Origin: Candidatus Eisenbacteria bacterium | Lineage (GTDB): Bacteria; Desulfobacterota; Binatia; DP-6 | Direction of reading: 5' to 3' | Assembly (NCBI GenBank): GCA_035577985.1 | Contig: DATJZY010000126.1 | Span: forward strand, 1 to 64,000 | DNA: 64,000 nt | Shown here: piece by piece, positions 8,156 through 17,322 of the stretch | Layout: the number at the start of each line of letters is the position of its first letter | Position numbering within the stretch: position 1 is the first letter of the stretch | Notes under the pieces: generated by a model | What the model saw: the letters and a program-made list of their open reading frames with translations, nothing else | Database searches by the model: none | What the model was told of the DNA's origin: nothing | Position numbers and translations under genes: made by a program

Positions 8156-9666
8156 CCCACGGCGACGTCGATCGCGTCGCGCGCGAAGTCGCTGCTCGAA
8201 TCCACGTTGATCGGCCGACCGAGGCGCGCCCGGAGCTGCTCCACGTGGCCCGCGGCGTCGCTGCGCAGGAACTCGGCGACGGCCGAGTGCACCGTCAGGG
8301 TGAGCGGCCGTCCGCCCTCGTGCTCGGCGGCGGCGCGCTGCACCCGGCGAAGCGCCTCGTACGCGATCGTCTCGGTCGCGCGCAGCCGGCCGAGCCCATC
8401 GCAGTGCGGGCACGGCTCGAGGAGCTGCTGTCCCAGGCTCTCGCGCGTACGCTTGCGCGTCATCTGGACGAGGCCCATCTCGGAGATCTGCAGCACGTTC
8501 GAGCGGGCCTTGTCGGTGCTCGCGGCTTCCTGGAGCGCGTCGAACACCTTCTTGCGGTTGGCGGGCTTCTCCATGTCGATGAAGTCGATCACGATGATCC
8601 CGCCGATGTTCCGCAGGCGGAGCTGCTGGACGACCTGCTTGGCGGCCTCCAGGTTCGTGCGCAGCACCGTCTCCTCCTGATCCTTCTTGCCGACGTAGCG
8701 TCCGGTGTTCACGTCGACGGTCGTCAGCGACTCGGTCTGGTCGAAGACGAGGTAGCCGCCCGACTTGAGCCACACCCGCCGATCGAGCGCCCGCGCGATC
8801 TTCGTCTCGACGCCGTGCTGCTCGAAGAGCGGCGTCGTCCCCTGGTAGAGGTGCACGTGCGAGGCGAGGCGCGGCACCAGCGCCTCGACGAACTCGATCA
8901 CGCGCGCGTGCTCGGCCACGTCGTCGACGACCACGCGGTCGACCTCGGGCGTGAACAGGTCCCGCAAGACGCGCAGCACGAGGTCGAGATCGCGGTGCAC
9001 GAGGGCCGGCGCGGTCGCGCCCTCCGCCACGTGCTGGAGGTGGGACCACAGGCGCGTGAGGAAGCGCACGTCGTCGCGGATCTCGCGCTTGGTCGCGCCG
9101 GCACACGCCGTCCGCACGATGAAGCCGCCGGGTCCCGAGCGCTCGGACTCGACGGCGTCGCGCAGCCGCTCCCGCTCCTCGGGATCTTCGATGCGTCGCG
9201 AGATGCCGACGTGATCCGTCCCCGGCATGTGGACCAGGTGACGCCCGGGCAGCGAGATCTGCGCCGTCACGCGCGCGCCCTTCGTGCCCATCGGCTCCTT
9301 CGAGACCTGGACCAGGAGCTCCTGGTTCTTGGTCAGGCGCTCCTCGATGGGCGCATACTGGACGCGGCGGCGCGGCGCGCTCTCCACCTCGACGTCGTCG
9401 GTGTCGATGCTTTCCTCGACGACACCGCGCACGAGATCGGGCCCGACGAGATCGGAGACGTGGAGGAACGCCGCCTTCTCGAGGCCGATGTCGACGAACG
9501 CCGCCTGCATGCCCGGCAGTACGCGCACGACGCGCCCCTTGTAGACGTTGCCCGCGAGGCCCTTGTCGCGGCCGCGCTCGACGTGGAGCTCGACCAGCGT
9601 CGTGTCCTCGAGGACGGCGACGCGGGTCTCCCACGGTGCCGCGTTGATGAGGATCTGCTTCGTCAC
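8152..9666 (-). CDS. rng: Ribonuclease E/G family protein (RNase G)
   Basis: Endoribonuclease for rRNA and mRNA processing, 504 aa, the length of RNase G rather than RNase E. It has an S1 RNA-binding domain (about 25-110, GLAGNVYKGRVVRVLPGMQAAFVDIG) and the DNase I-like catalytic domain with the metal-binding aspartates in TVDVNTGR and VIDFIDM. The zinc-link CPHCDGLG near the C-terminus joins subunits. The start is GTG at 9666, whose last base pairs overlap the TGA of the upstream radical SAM gene (GTGA), so the two are translationally coupled. Pairing of these two genes is conserved in many bacteria, often followed by rplU, which is absent here. Confidence 0.94.
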   Translation of the reverse strand: MTKQILINAAPWETRVAVLEDTTLVELHVERGRDKGLAGNVYKGRVVRVLPGMQAAFVDIGLEKAAFLHVSDLVGPDLVRGVVEESIDTDDVEVESAPRRRVQYAPIEERLTKNQELLVQVSKEPMGTKGARVTAQISLPGRHLVHMPGTDHVGISRRIEDPEERERLRDAVESERSGPGGFIVRTACAGATKREIRDDVRFLTRLWSHLQHVAEGATAPALVHRDLDLVLRVLRDLFTPEVDRVVVDDVAEHARVIEFVEALVPRLASHVHLYQGTTPLFEQHGVETKIARALDRRVWLKSGGYLVFDQTESLTTVDVNTGRYVGKKDQEETVLRTNLEAAKQVVQQLRLRNIGGIIVIDFIDMEKPANRKKVFDALQEAASTDKARSNVLQISEMGLVQMTRKRTRESLGQQLLEPCPHCDGLGRLRATETIAYEALRRVQRAAAEHEGGRPLTLTVHSAVAEFLRSDAAGHVEQLRARLGRPINVDSSSDFARDAIDVAVG

Positions 9667-12503
9667 GCCAGAGGTGCGGCGGCGTCCGGCACGAGCGCGG
9701 GCGCCGGCTCGCGAAGTCGTGTCGCGCGCTTGTGGATGCGCACGAGCGGAACCATCTCGTCGGGCAGCCCGAGCAGCGCGGTGAGGAGAATGCCGGGCTT
9801 GAGCGTGCCCCCCGGCCCGACCACGAGCTGGAGGCGCAGCTCGAGCGGCCCCGTCTGCGCGAGCCCGAGCACGGCGCCGCGGGCGTCGACCAGCCGCTCG
9901 CCGCGCGGCGTGCGCTTGCGGACGAGAACCTCGTCGCTCGCGTGGAAGCGCGCGACGGCGGAGGCGATCGCCTCCGGCGTCGGCGGCACGTCGAGGGTCG
10001 AGAGGTCGACGTCGTAGTCGAGGGCGATGACGCTCTGGTCGATGCTCGGGGTGCCGCGCCCGACGTCGAGCGCCGAGAGGGGCTCGAGGCCCTCGGGCAG
10101 CTCGCGTGCGAGCAGCGCCAGCACGGCTGCGGGCTCGAGGCGCGTCGTCAGCTCCAGGTCGACGAGCTCGTCGTCGCTCGAGAAGCCCACCGGCAGGGCG
10201 GGTCCGAAGCCGATGCGGGGCAGCGGGTGATGGCCGTTCGAGAACGCGATCGGAAGCCCGGCGCGGCGCGTGGCGCGGAAGAAGATCGTTCCCAGCTCGC
10301 GCGTCGCGATGAAGCGGGCCGGTCCCACCTTGCGATAGCGGACGCGCACGCGCTGCACGGGCGGGAGGGCCGCGGCCGCCGGCGCGAGCGAGGACGGCAC
10401 GGCGCCGAGCCATTCCTCGGCGTTGCCCTCGCCGCCGGGCGCGGGGCTCGCTTGCGCCGTCGGTCCGAGCGCGGCGGGCGACAGGCCGTCGCCGGCGATC
10501 GCGGGCCGGGCCGGGACGGGCATCCTCGCGGCGCGTCGCTCGGCGACCCGCGTGCGGATGCCGCGCCACATGCGCGTCTCCCATGCCGGCAGCGGATCGT
10601 TCGCGTCGTCGGGTGGCACCAGGAGTTCCGCCCAGCGCGACACCATCTCGCCGCGATGGAGCGAGCCCTTGGCGCCCGCCGGATGGTAGTCGACGTTGCG
10701 CACGGCCTCGAAGTCGCAGGCGCCGCAGTAGGTGCAGCGCTCGACCGAGCAGTCCGGCGTGAGCTGTCCCGCGACCGCACGCGCGAGATCCTGCTGCAGG
10801 AACTTCTTCGAGGGCCCCGCGTCGAGATGATCCCACGGCAGCACCTCGCCGAGCGGCCGCCGGCGGAGGTGGAAGGCCGGGTCGACGCCATGCTCGGCGA
10901 GCGCCTGCTCCCAGACGCCGACGCGGCACTGGTCGGACCACCCGTCGAAGCGCGCGCCGCGGCGCTGCGCGGTCTCGATCACGTTCGCGAGGCGGCGATC
11001 GCCGCGCGAGAAGATTCCCTCCAGCCACGAGAGGCGCGCGTCGTGCCAGCGGAACTCGATGCCGCGGCGTCCGAGCTCCCGTCGCAGCAGGCTCTGTCGC
11101 GCCTCCGTTTCGGCGATCGACAGCTCGCCGGCCCACTGGAAGGGGGTGTGCGGCTTCGGCGAGAAGGTGGAGATGCTGGCCGTCACCTTGAGACGCCCGC
11201 CGGCTGCGCGCTTCACGCGCTCGGCGAGCAGCGCGATGCCGAGCACGTCCTCCTCGGTCTCGCTCGGGAGCCCGATCATGAAGTAGAGCTTCAGTGCGCG
11301 CCAGCCGAGATCGGCGAAGAGCTTCGCGGCGGCGAGCAACTCGTCCTCGCGGTACTCCTTCTGGATCACGTCGCGCAGGCGTTGCGTGCCCGCTTCCGGC
11401 GCGAGCGTGAAGCCGGTCTTCCGTACGCGACGGATCTGCTCGAGGATCTTGGGCGAGAGCGCGTCGACGCGCGTCGACGGCAGCGAGACGGCGACCCGCT
11501 CGGGCGCAAGGCGATCCATGAGCGCCTTCAAGACGGGATTGACGCCGCTGTAGTCGCCGGTCGAGAGTGAGAGAAGCGACACCTCCTCGTAGCCGGTGCG
11601 CTCCATGAGCGCCGTCGTGTGGGCGACGACCCGTTCGGGGTTGCGCTCGCGCAACGGGCGGTAGACGTAGCCGGCCTGGCAGAAGCGGCAGCCCTTCACA
11701 CACCCGCGCATGACCTCGACGCTCGCGCGGTCGTGCACGACGCCGATGTTGGGGACGATCGGATCGGAGGGCGGCGGGAACGCGTCGAGGTCGGGCAGGA
11801 TGCGCTTGCGGACGATCGGGCGCTCGGGATCGCGCGGGATCACCTCGGCGATCGTGCCGTCGTCCCGGTAGCGCGGCTCGAAGAGCGCGGGCACGTAGCA
11901 GCCGGGCACCTCGGCGAGGGCACCGAGCAGGGTCGCCCGCTCGCGACGATCCCAGCGCGCGACGACGTCGACCACGTCGCCGATCGCCTGCTCGCCGTCC
12001 CCCAGCACGACGGCGTCGAGGAACGGCGCCAGCGGCTCGGGATTGAAGGCGCAGGGGCCGCCGGCGATCACGACGGGATCGTCGGTCGTGCGATCGACGC
12101 TGCGGGGCGGAATGCCCCCGAGCTCGAGCATCGTGAGCAGGTTCGTGTACGTGAGCTCGTACTGGAGGCTGAACCCGACGACGTGGAAATCGCGCAGGGC
12201 GAGGTGGTTCTCGAGCGAAACGAGGGGCAGGCCGCGGGCGCGGAGAATCGCCTCGAGGTCCCGCCACGGCGCGTAGGCCCGCTCGGCGGCCACGTCGGGT
12301 CGCCGGTTCAAGATTTCGTAGAGGATCTGGAGCCCCAGATGGGACTGCGCGATCTCGTAGACTTCCGGAAACGCGAGCGCCACGCGGATCGCCACCCGAT
12401 CCAGGTCCTTGCGGATGGCCCCGCGCTCGTTTCCGAGATAGCGCCCCGGCTTCTCGACGAGCGGAAGCAGGCGCTCGTACTCCTCGCGATAGGTGCGCAG
12501 CAT
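9663..12503 (-). CDS. B12-binding-type radical SAM protein fused to DUF2344 (TIGR03960 + TIGR03936)
   Basis: A 946-aa protein joining two conserved families that are separate genes in many bacteria. The N-terminal about 620 residues match the TIGR03960 radical SAM family, with a B12-binding-like region, the cluster motif [14 protein letters not shown] (CxxxCxxC, about residues 265-275) and extra Cys in [14 protein letters not shown]. After an Ala/Pro-rich linker (about 660-710), the last about 230 residues match TIGR03936/DUF2344 ([32 protein letters not shown]). The reaction is unknown; constant association with rng suggests RNA or ribosome maturation. It overlaps rng by 4 nt. Confidence 0.9.
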   Translation of the reverse strand: MLRTYREEYERLLPLVEKPGRYLGNERGAIRKDLDRVAIRVALAFPEVYEIAQSHLGLQILYEILNRRPDVAAERAYAPWRDLEAILRARGLPLVSLENHLALRDFHVVGFSLQYELTYTNLLTMLELGGIPPRSVDRTTDDPVVIAGGPCAFNPEPLAPFLDAVVLGDGEQAIGDVVDVVARWDRRERATLLGALAEVPGCYVPALFEPRYRDDGTIAEVIPRDPERPIVRKRILPDLDAFPPPSDPIVPNIGVVHDRASVEVMRGCVKGCRFCQAGYVYRPLRERNPERVVAHTTALMERTGYEEVSLLSLSTGDYSGVNPVLKALMDRLAPERVAVSLPSTRVDALSPKILEQIRRVRKTGFTLAPEAGTQRLRDVIQKEYREDELLAAAKLFADLGWRALKLYFMIGLPSETEEDVLGIALLAERVKRAAGGRLKVTASISTFSPKPHTPFQWAGELSIAETEARQSLLRRELGRRGIEFRWHDARLSWLEGIFSRGDRRLANVIETAQRRGARFDGWSDQCRVGVWEQALAEHGVDPAFHLRRRPLGEVLPWDHLDAGPSKKFLQQDLARAVAGQLTPDCSVERCTYCGACDFEAVRNVDYHPAGAKGSLHRGEMVSRWAELLVPPDDANDPLPAWETRMWRGIRTRVAERRAARMPVPARPAIAGDGLSPAALGPTAQASPAPGGEGNAEEWLGAVPSSLAPAAAALPPVQRVRVRYRKVGPARFIATRELGTIFFRATRRAGLPIAFSNGHHPLPRIGFGPALPVGFSSDDELVDLELTTRLEPAAVLALLARELPEGLEPLSALDVGRGTPSIDQSVIALDYDVDLSTLDVPPTPEAIASAVARFHASDEVLVRKRTPRGERLVDARGAVLGLAQTGPLELRLQLVVGPGGTLKPGILLTALLGLPDEMVPLVRIHKRATRLREPAPALVPDAAAPLA

Positions 12504-12586
12504 GCGGAAGCGCGGAGTATAGGGAGGGGGTCCGGGCCCCGCAACGCGAGCTTGCCAGTCCGTACCACGTCCCCTATCATCGAACC

Positions 12587-12787
12587 ATGTTCGGCCTGGG
12601 CATCGGCGAGTTGCTCGTGGTGCTCGTCATCGTGCTCGTGGTCTTCGGCGCCGGACGGCTGCCGGAGGTCATGGGATCGCTCGGCAAGGGCGTGCAGCAG
12701 TTCAAGCGCGGCTTGAAGGAGCCCCCCGAGATCGACGTCACGCCGACCGACGAGGCCGCGCCGGCGAAGCCCAAGAGCGACAGTTGA
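12587..12787 (+). CDS. tatA: Sec-independent protein translocase subunit TatA
   Basis: Pore-forming subunit of the twin-arginine translocase, 66 aa. It has one N-terminal membrane helix ([23 protein letters not shown]), the FGxxRLPE hinge, an amphipathic helix ([17 protein letters not shown]) and a charged Pro/Lys/Asp tail. No tatB or tatC is adjacent, so this is an orphan tatA. It is divergent from the radical SAM gene (83-bp gap) and convergent with the zinc-ribbon gene (15-bp gap). Confidence 0.94.
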   Translation: MFGLGIGELLVVLVIVLVVFGAGRLPEVMGSLGKGVQQFKRGLKEPPEIDVTPTDEAAPAKPKSDS

Positions 12788-12802
12788 CCGACGGCTGACC
12801 GC

Positions 12803-13645
12803 CTACGGTCTGCTGGTCGCGAACGCGTCGGGACGCCGTGTCCCGCCGCGCACCGAGACGACCTCGACCGTGAACTCCGTCAGCGGCAGCGGCGGATCGA
12901 CGAACGCGACCAGGAAGCGGTCCTGCTCGCCGGGCGGCAGGTTCCAGTCCCCCGGCGGCTTCAGCGTCTGCAACAGCTCGATCTCGCGGATCCCGAGGTC
13001 GGCGACGTCCTGCGGAGCCGCGCCGCAGTAGACGACCTGGCGCCGCTCTTCGCTGCCGCTGATGCGGCCCTGGATCTGGACGCCTGCAACCGAGACCGGC
13101 GCGTTGTTGATCGCGGTGCCGGTGATGACGAACACCAGCCGATCGCCGTGCACGCGCTTGAATTCGCCGTGGACGTCCGCGAGCTGGATGTGGCCGGGGT
13201 GGAGCCGCGTCTCGCTCACCTCTCCACCCACGAGCGGAATCGACGCGAGCAGCGCGCGCGCCGTCGCCGCATGCGTGTAGACGTAGATCGACACGATGCC
13301 ATAGACGATGAGGACGGCGAGCGCCGCGCGCGCGGCGAAGCGCGCCGGGGATCCGGCGGTGGGCACGTCGCTCCGTGCGCGATGCGCGGCACGACGCGGC
13401 TCCTCCTCCTTCTCGAGCTCGGGATCGCGCGCCACCGATTCCACGGTGAATACGGGCGCGTCGTCCTCGTCGTCGGCGTCGACGATCGGGTCGTCGTCCG
13501 GCTCGTCGAGCGTCGGCGCTTCGGCTTCCTCGTCGGGCGCGAAGACGTGACGGCAGCGCGTGCAGCGATAGGTGGGGTTGCGGCCGAGCCGCGAGCGGGG
13601 CGGCAGCCGATAGCGCGTGCTGCACTGCGGGCAGCGCACCGTCAT
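12803..13645 (-). CDS. Zinc-ribbon membrane protein with DUF3426 domain
   Basis: 280-aa membrane protein. The N-terminus is an MJ0042-type zinc ribbon (MTVRCPQCSTRYRLPPRS...YRCTRCRHVF; four Cys). An acidic Asp/Glu-rich linker (about 40-90), a single transmembrane helix (about 105-125, FAARAALAVLIVYGIVSIYVY) and an extracytoplasmic DUF3426-like beta domain follow. The ATG at 13645 overlaps the TGA of mlaD (ATGA), placing it last in the lipid-transport operon. DUF3426 proteins are common in delta- and betaproteobacteria but uncharacterised; here the context suggests a role at the envelope. Confidence 0.82.
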   Translation of the reverse strand: MTVRCPQCSTRYRLPPRSRLGRNPTYRCTRCRHVFAPDEEAEAPTLDEPDDDPIVDADDEDDAPVFTVESVARDPELEKEEEPRRAAHRARSDVPTAGSPARFAARAALAVLIVYGIVSIYVYTHAATARALLASIPLVGGEVSETRLHPGHIQLADVHGEFKRVHGDRLVFVITGTAINNAPVSVAGVQIQGRISGSEERRQVVYCGAAPQDVADLGIREIELLQTLKPPGDWNLPPGEQDRFLVAFVDPPLPLTEFTVEVVSVRGGTRRPDAFATSRP

Positions 13646-14676
13646 GGCGTCTCCGCGGGCGCGGGAGGGCTCGGCGCCGGCGACGGCCACAGGCCGCGGA
13701 TCGCTTCGTACATGCGCACGAGCCACGAGCTGCGCACCTCGCGGACGAGCGATTGCGTGTCACGGTAGAGCGAGGGGTCGTTGATCAGCTTCCCCAGCGT
13801 CCCCTCCTGGCTGTTCAGCTTCGTGGTCACCTCGGCGAGGTTGTCGACCGTTCGATCGAGCTTGGCAAGCAGGCGATCGCCGTACTGCTGGTCCTCGACG
13901 AGGCGGATGGCCGCGCCCCGGCCCTTGTCGAGCCGGGTCGTGAGTCGCTCGAGCGACTGCACGGACTTGGTGAGGCCGGCCATGATGTCGCGGCTTTCCT
14001 TCGAGTCGCGCAGGAGCCGTCCGATGACGCCCTCGCCGCGGTCGACCCGTGCCAGCACCCGATCGAGGTTCTGCGTCGTGCTGCGCACGTTCACGAGCGT
14101 GCCCTGGAGGTCCTCGAGCGTCGCCTTGCCGAACTCGCGGTTCTGCACCATGGCGCCGAGCAGGCCCTCGCCGCGCTGGATCGTCTGGAGCACGTCCTTC
14201 AACGCGGCCGTCACCTCGACGATGTTGGTCACGATGTCGCCGCTCTGACCGAACACGGCCTCGTAGTCGGTCGGATCGACGGACGGAATGACTTCGCCGG
14301 GCGGGATCGGGACGGCGTCGGACTGCGTGCCGGGGACCAGCTCGATGTACTTGTCGCCCAGCAGCCCGAGCGTGCGCAGCGTCGCCCGCGTGTCGGTGCG
14401 AATGCGGGGCGCGGCGTCGGCGTCGACGCGGATGCCCACCTCGATCCGGTTGATCCCCGGCTCGGTCGCGAAATGGAGCCGATCGACCGATCCGATCGGC
14501 AGGCCGGAGAGACTGACGGGCGCGCCCTTCTGCAGCCCGTTCGTGCGCGTGAAGTAGAGGATGTAGTCGACCTTGCGCTCCCACAGGTGCTGTTGGCGGC
14601 CGAGCAGGAACGTCGTGACGCCGAAGATCAGAAGCGCCGCGGCGACGAGGATGCCGACTCGGGTCTGCTTCGCCAC
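13642..14676 (-). CDS. mlaD: MCE-domain lipid-binding protein MlaD
   Basis: Membrane-anchored substrate-binding component of a phospholipid ABC transporter, 344 aa. There is one N-terminal TM helix (VGILVAAALLIFGVTTFLLG), an MCE domain (about 35-120, containing GLQKGAPVSLSGLPIGSVDRL and TLRTLGLLGDKYIEL), then a long helical region with repeated RGEG(L/V)(L/I)G motifs and a Pro-rich tail. MCE proteins form hexameric rings that pass lipid between membranes. The start is GTG 14676, one nt after the mlaF stop. Compared with E. coli MlaD (183 aa) it has an extended C-terminal helix, as in many non-enteric MCE proteins. Confidence 0.93.
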   Translation of the reverse strand: MAKQTRVGILVAAALLIFGVTTFLLGRQQHLWERKVDYILYFTRTNGLQKGAPVSLSGLPIGSVDRLHFATEPGINRIEVGIRVDADAAPRIRTDTRATLRTLGLLGDKYIELVPGTQSDAVPIPPGEVIPSVDPTDYEAVFGQSGDIVTNIVEVTAALKDVLQTIQRGEGLLGAMVQNREFGKATLEDLQGTLVNVRSTTQNLDRVLARVDRGEGVIGRLLRDSKESRDIMAGLTKSVQSLERLTTRLDKGRGAAIRLVEDQQYGDRLLAKLDRTVDNLAEVTTKLNSQEGTLGKLINDPSLYRDTQSLVREVRSSWLVRMYEAIRGLWPSPAPSPPAPAETP

Positions 14677-14677
14677 G

Positions 14678-15412
14678 TTACTGCGCCGTCAGGAACTCGT
14701 GCAGCGCCGGGTCGGTCGCGGCGCGGGCCTCGGCGGGCGTTCCCGCGAAGCGGATGCGTCCCTCGGACAGGAAGGCGATGCGGTCGGCGACGTAGAAGGC
14801 GCTGGCGAGGTCGTGCGTCACGACGACCGACGTGAGCCCGAGGCGCCGTTGCAGGTCGCGGATCAGATGGTTGATCTTCGCGGCCACGACGGGGTCGAGC
14901 CCGGTCGTCGGCTCGTCGTAGAGGAGCACCTTCGGTTCGATCGCGAGCGCGCGCGCCAGCGCGGCGCGCTTGCGCATGCCGCCCGAGAGCTCGGAGGGCA
15001 TCAAGCGTTCGGTGCGTTCGAGGCCGACCATCGCGAGCGCCGCGGCGACGCGCGCCGCCACCTCCGGCTCCGGGACGATGTGGTGCTCGCGCAACGGGAA
15101 GGCGACGTTGTCGCCGACCGTCAGCGAATCGAAGAGGGCGCTCTGCTGGAACAGCATGCTCACGTGCCGCCGGACGGGGACGAGGGCGTCCTCGTCGAGG
15201 GCTTCCAGCTGCACGCCTTCGACCTCGACGCTGCCCGCGTCGGGGCGGAGGAGCCCGTTCAGGTGCTTCAAGAGCACGCTCTTGCCGCTGCCGCTCCCGC
15301 CCAGCAGCACGAGCGTCTCGCCGCCGCGCACCTCGAGCGTGACGCCGCGCAGGACGGCCTTGTTCCGGAAGCTCTTCTCCACCTCGTGACAGCGGATCAG
15401 GGCGTCGGTCAT
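14678..15412 (-). CDS. mlaF: Phospholipid ABC transporter ATP-binding protein MlaF
   Basis: ATPase of the MlaFE lipid transporter, 244 aa. It has Walker A (GGSGSGKS), Q-loop (LFQQSALFDSLTVGDNV, the MlaF-type sequence), signature LSGGMRKR, Walker B (VLLYDEPTTGLD) and H-loop (VVTHD). The ATG at 15412 overlaps the mlaE stop (ATGA). The frame extends far upstream through mlaE, but the internal ATG matches the family N-terminus (IRCHEVEKSF). Confidence 0.95.
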   Translation of the reverse strand: MTDALIRCHEVEKSFRNKAVLRGVTLEVRGGETLVLLGGSGSGKSVLLKHLNGLLRPDAGSVEVEGVQLEALDEDALVPVRRHVSMLFQQSALFDSLTVGDNVAFPLREHHIVPEPEVAARVAAALAMVGLERTERLMPSELSGGMRKRAALARALAIEPKVLLYDEPTTGLDPVVAAKINHLIRDLQRRLGLTSVVVTHDLASAFYVADRIAFLSEGRIRFAGTPAEARAATDPALHEFLTAQ

Positions 15413-16221
15413 GACACCTGAAGGAAGAGCTTGGTCAGGAAGAAGTCGGCGACCAGGATCGTGATCGAGGTGGCGACGACGGTGCCGGTCGTGGCTCGTC
15501 CCACTCCGTCCGCGCCGCCCGTCACGCGCAGCCCGTTGTGGCACGCGATGACGCCGATGAAGTACGCGAAGAAGAGGGACTTGCCGAGCCCCGAGAAGAC
15601 GTCGTTCAGGACCATCCCGTAGAGCAGCGAGTTCCAGTAGAACTCGCTCGAGACCCGGAGCTCGGTCGTGCTGATGAAGAGCCCGCCCAGCACGCCGATG
15701 AAGTCGGCGACGACGGTGAGGATCGGCAGCGCGATCATCACCGCGAGCATCCGGGGCACTACGAGCACGCGGATGGGGCTCGCGCCGAGCGCCCGGATGG
15801 CGTCGATCTGCTCGGTGACGGCCATGGTGCCGAGCTCGGCGGTGATGCCGGCACCGACGCGGCCGCCGAGCATGAGCGCGGTCAGGATCGGCGACATCTC
15901 GCGGACGAGCGAGACGCCGACGATGCGCGAGACGAACATCTTGGCGCCGAAACGCTCGAGGAAGTTGCCGAGCTGGAGCGCAAGCACCATGCCCATGGAG
16001 AGCGCCGTCAGGTTGACGATCGAGAGCGAGCGCCACCCGATGTTCTCGAGCTGGTCGATCATCACGGCGAAGCTCGGCGGCCGCCGCACGAGGCTGCGCA
16101 CCGTGTCGCGCGTGAGATACGCGATCTCGCCCAGCGCGTCGACGAACGCGACGACGCCGCTCGGCGTCCGCGAGGCGCGCGCACCGGCCTCGCCAGCGTG
16201 CACCACCCCAGCCCCCACCAT
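15409..16221 (-). CDS. mlaE: Phospholipid ABC transporter permease MlaE
   Basis: Integral membrane permease of the MCE transporter, 270 aa, with about five to six TM helices. The conserved MlaE block GGRVGAGITAELGTMAVTEQIDAIRALG (coupling region) is present, as is the C-terminal TGTVVATSITILVADFFLTKLFL. It is translationally coupled to mlaF. An mlaC or mlaB homologue is not found next to it, so the periplasmic shuttle is absent or encoded elsewhere. It lies 33 bp downstream of the YbhN-like gene, probably in the same transcript. Confidence 0.95.
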   Translation of the reverse strand: MVGAGVVHAGEAGARASRTPSGVVAFVDALGEIAYLTRDTVRSLVRRPPSFAVMIDQLENIGWRSLSIVNLTALSMGMVLALQLGNFLERFGAKMFVSRIVGVSLVREMSPILTALMLGGRVGAGITAELGTMAVTEQIDAIRALGASPIRVLVVPRMLAVMIALPILTVVADFIGVLGGLFISTTELRVSSEFYWNSLLYGMVLNDVFSGLGKSLFFAYFIGVIACHNGLRVTGGADGVGRATTGTVVATSITILVADFFLTKLFLQVS

Positions 16222-16254
16222 CCCGGCGACGAATATCGACGGGGTTTCGGGGTG

Positions 16255-17322
16255 TCAACCGCGGGACCCGGAGGCGACCTGTCGCAACGCCTGCCGCACG
16301 AGGCCGTGGAAGAGGAAGAGGCTCACGAAGAGCGGCACCACCTGGTAGGTCAGGCGGAAGATCAGGACGGCGAGCACGGACGATTCGAGCGGCACCTTCA
16401 GGAACTTCACGAACACGTACGTCATCGACCCTTCCATGATGCCGAGGCCTGCCGGCACGAACGAAACCAGCGAGAAGAACAGACCGACGCCGAAGCCCAT
16501 GATCACGATGCGCGGCGGGAGCGGGAAGTTGACGGCCTGGAACGCCGCCCACAGCACGCCCACCGTCAGCACCCAGTCGAAGAGGATCCACAGCGTCGGC
16601 GCGACCATCCGCGTCTTGCGCGTCAGCAGGAAGTCGAAGCCCTGGTCGAGGTTGCGCTGGAGTTGCACGAACCGCTCGCGCGGCGGCGTCCAGCGCCGCG
16701 CCACGCGGTGGAGCACGCGATGGAGGGTGACCGTGACCCACCGCAGGGTTCGTCGCCGGAGCGCCGGCCGGACGGCGAGGACGAACACGAACACGAGGAC
16801 CACCGCGAAGGCGACGACGGCGAACGTCGTGATCCACAGGAAGGCGCCGCCCAGGTGCTTGCGCACGACGAGGGAGACGAACCCGCCCAGGATGAAGAAG
16901 AGGAGGGTGAAGTTGGTGAGGAAGGTCTGGACGAGCGAGATCAGCACCGCCCGGCTCGACGTGACGCCCTGCTGCGCCAGGAGGAGCATGCGCACCGCGA
17001 AGCCCGAGAGGCCGGCGCTCGTCACGATGTAGTTGGCGGTGTTCGAGACGAACGTGATGCGGAGCCAGTCGCGAAAGGACAGGCGCGCGCCCGCCGCGTC
17101 GGCGATGCCCTGGTAGGAGCGCGCCATCGCCCCATACGAGAGCACCGACAGGAGCATCGGAAGCGCCAGCGCTGCGGGATGCACGCTCTGCGCCGTCCGC
17201 AGGAGCTCCTTCGCATCGGCGAGCAGGAAAAGGACCAGAAGCGCGGCGAACCCGATCGCCGCCGCGACGATGAACGCGACGCGCGACGACCGCCGCGGCG
17301 GGTCAACGCGTGGCGTGGACAA
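16255..17322 (-). CDS. YbhN / lysylphosphatidylglycerol synthase TM-domain family protein
   Basis: Polytopic inner-membrane protein, 355 aa, with about eight hydrophobic helices. The family pattern is visible: NTANYIVTSAGLSGFAVRMLLL (conserved SAG-G-R segment), then GFGVGLFFSLVSFVPAGLGIMEGS near the C-terminus (the P-G-G--E motif of PF03706). Members include the flippase domain of MprF and the YbhN/AglD proteins, thought to move lipids or lipid-linked sugars. Its place directly upstream of mlaEFD supports a role in envelope lipid traffic. It overlaps the preceding membrane-protein gene by 20 nt. Confidence 0.82.
   Translation of the reverse strand: MSTPRVDPPRRSSRVAFIVAAAIGFAALLVLFLLADAKELLRTAQSVHPAALALPMLLSVLSYGAMARSYQGIADAAGARLSFRDWLRITFVSNTANYIVTSAGLSGFAVRMLLLAQQGVTSSRAVLISLVQTFLTNFTLLFFILGGFVSLVVRKHLGGAFLWITTFAVVAFAVVLVFVFVLAVRPALRRRTLRWVTVTLHRVLHRVARRWTPPRERFVQLQRNLDQGFDFLLTRKTRMVAPTLWILFDWVLTVGVLWAAFQAVNFPLPPRIVIMGFGVGLFFSLVSFVPAGLGIMEGSMTYVFVKFLKVPLESSVLAVLIFRLTYQVVPLFVSLFLFHGLVRQALRQVASGSRG

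Noticed and set aside
12587-12787. Naming the small translocase gene tatB
   Set aside because: The short 66-aa length and the FGAGRLPE hinge with brief tail fit TatA; TatB would be longer.
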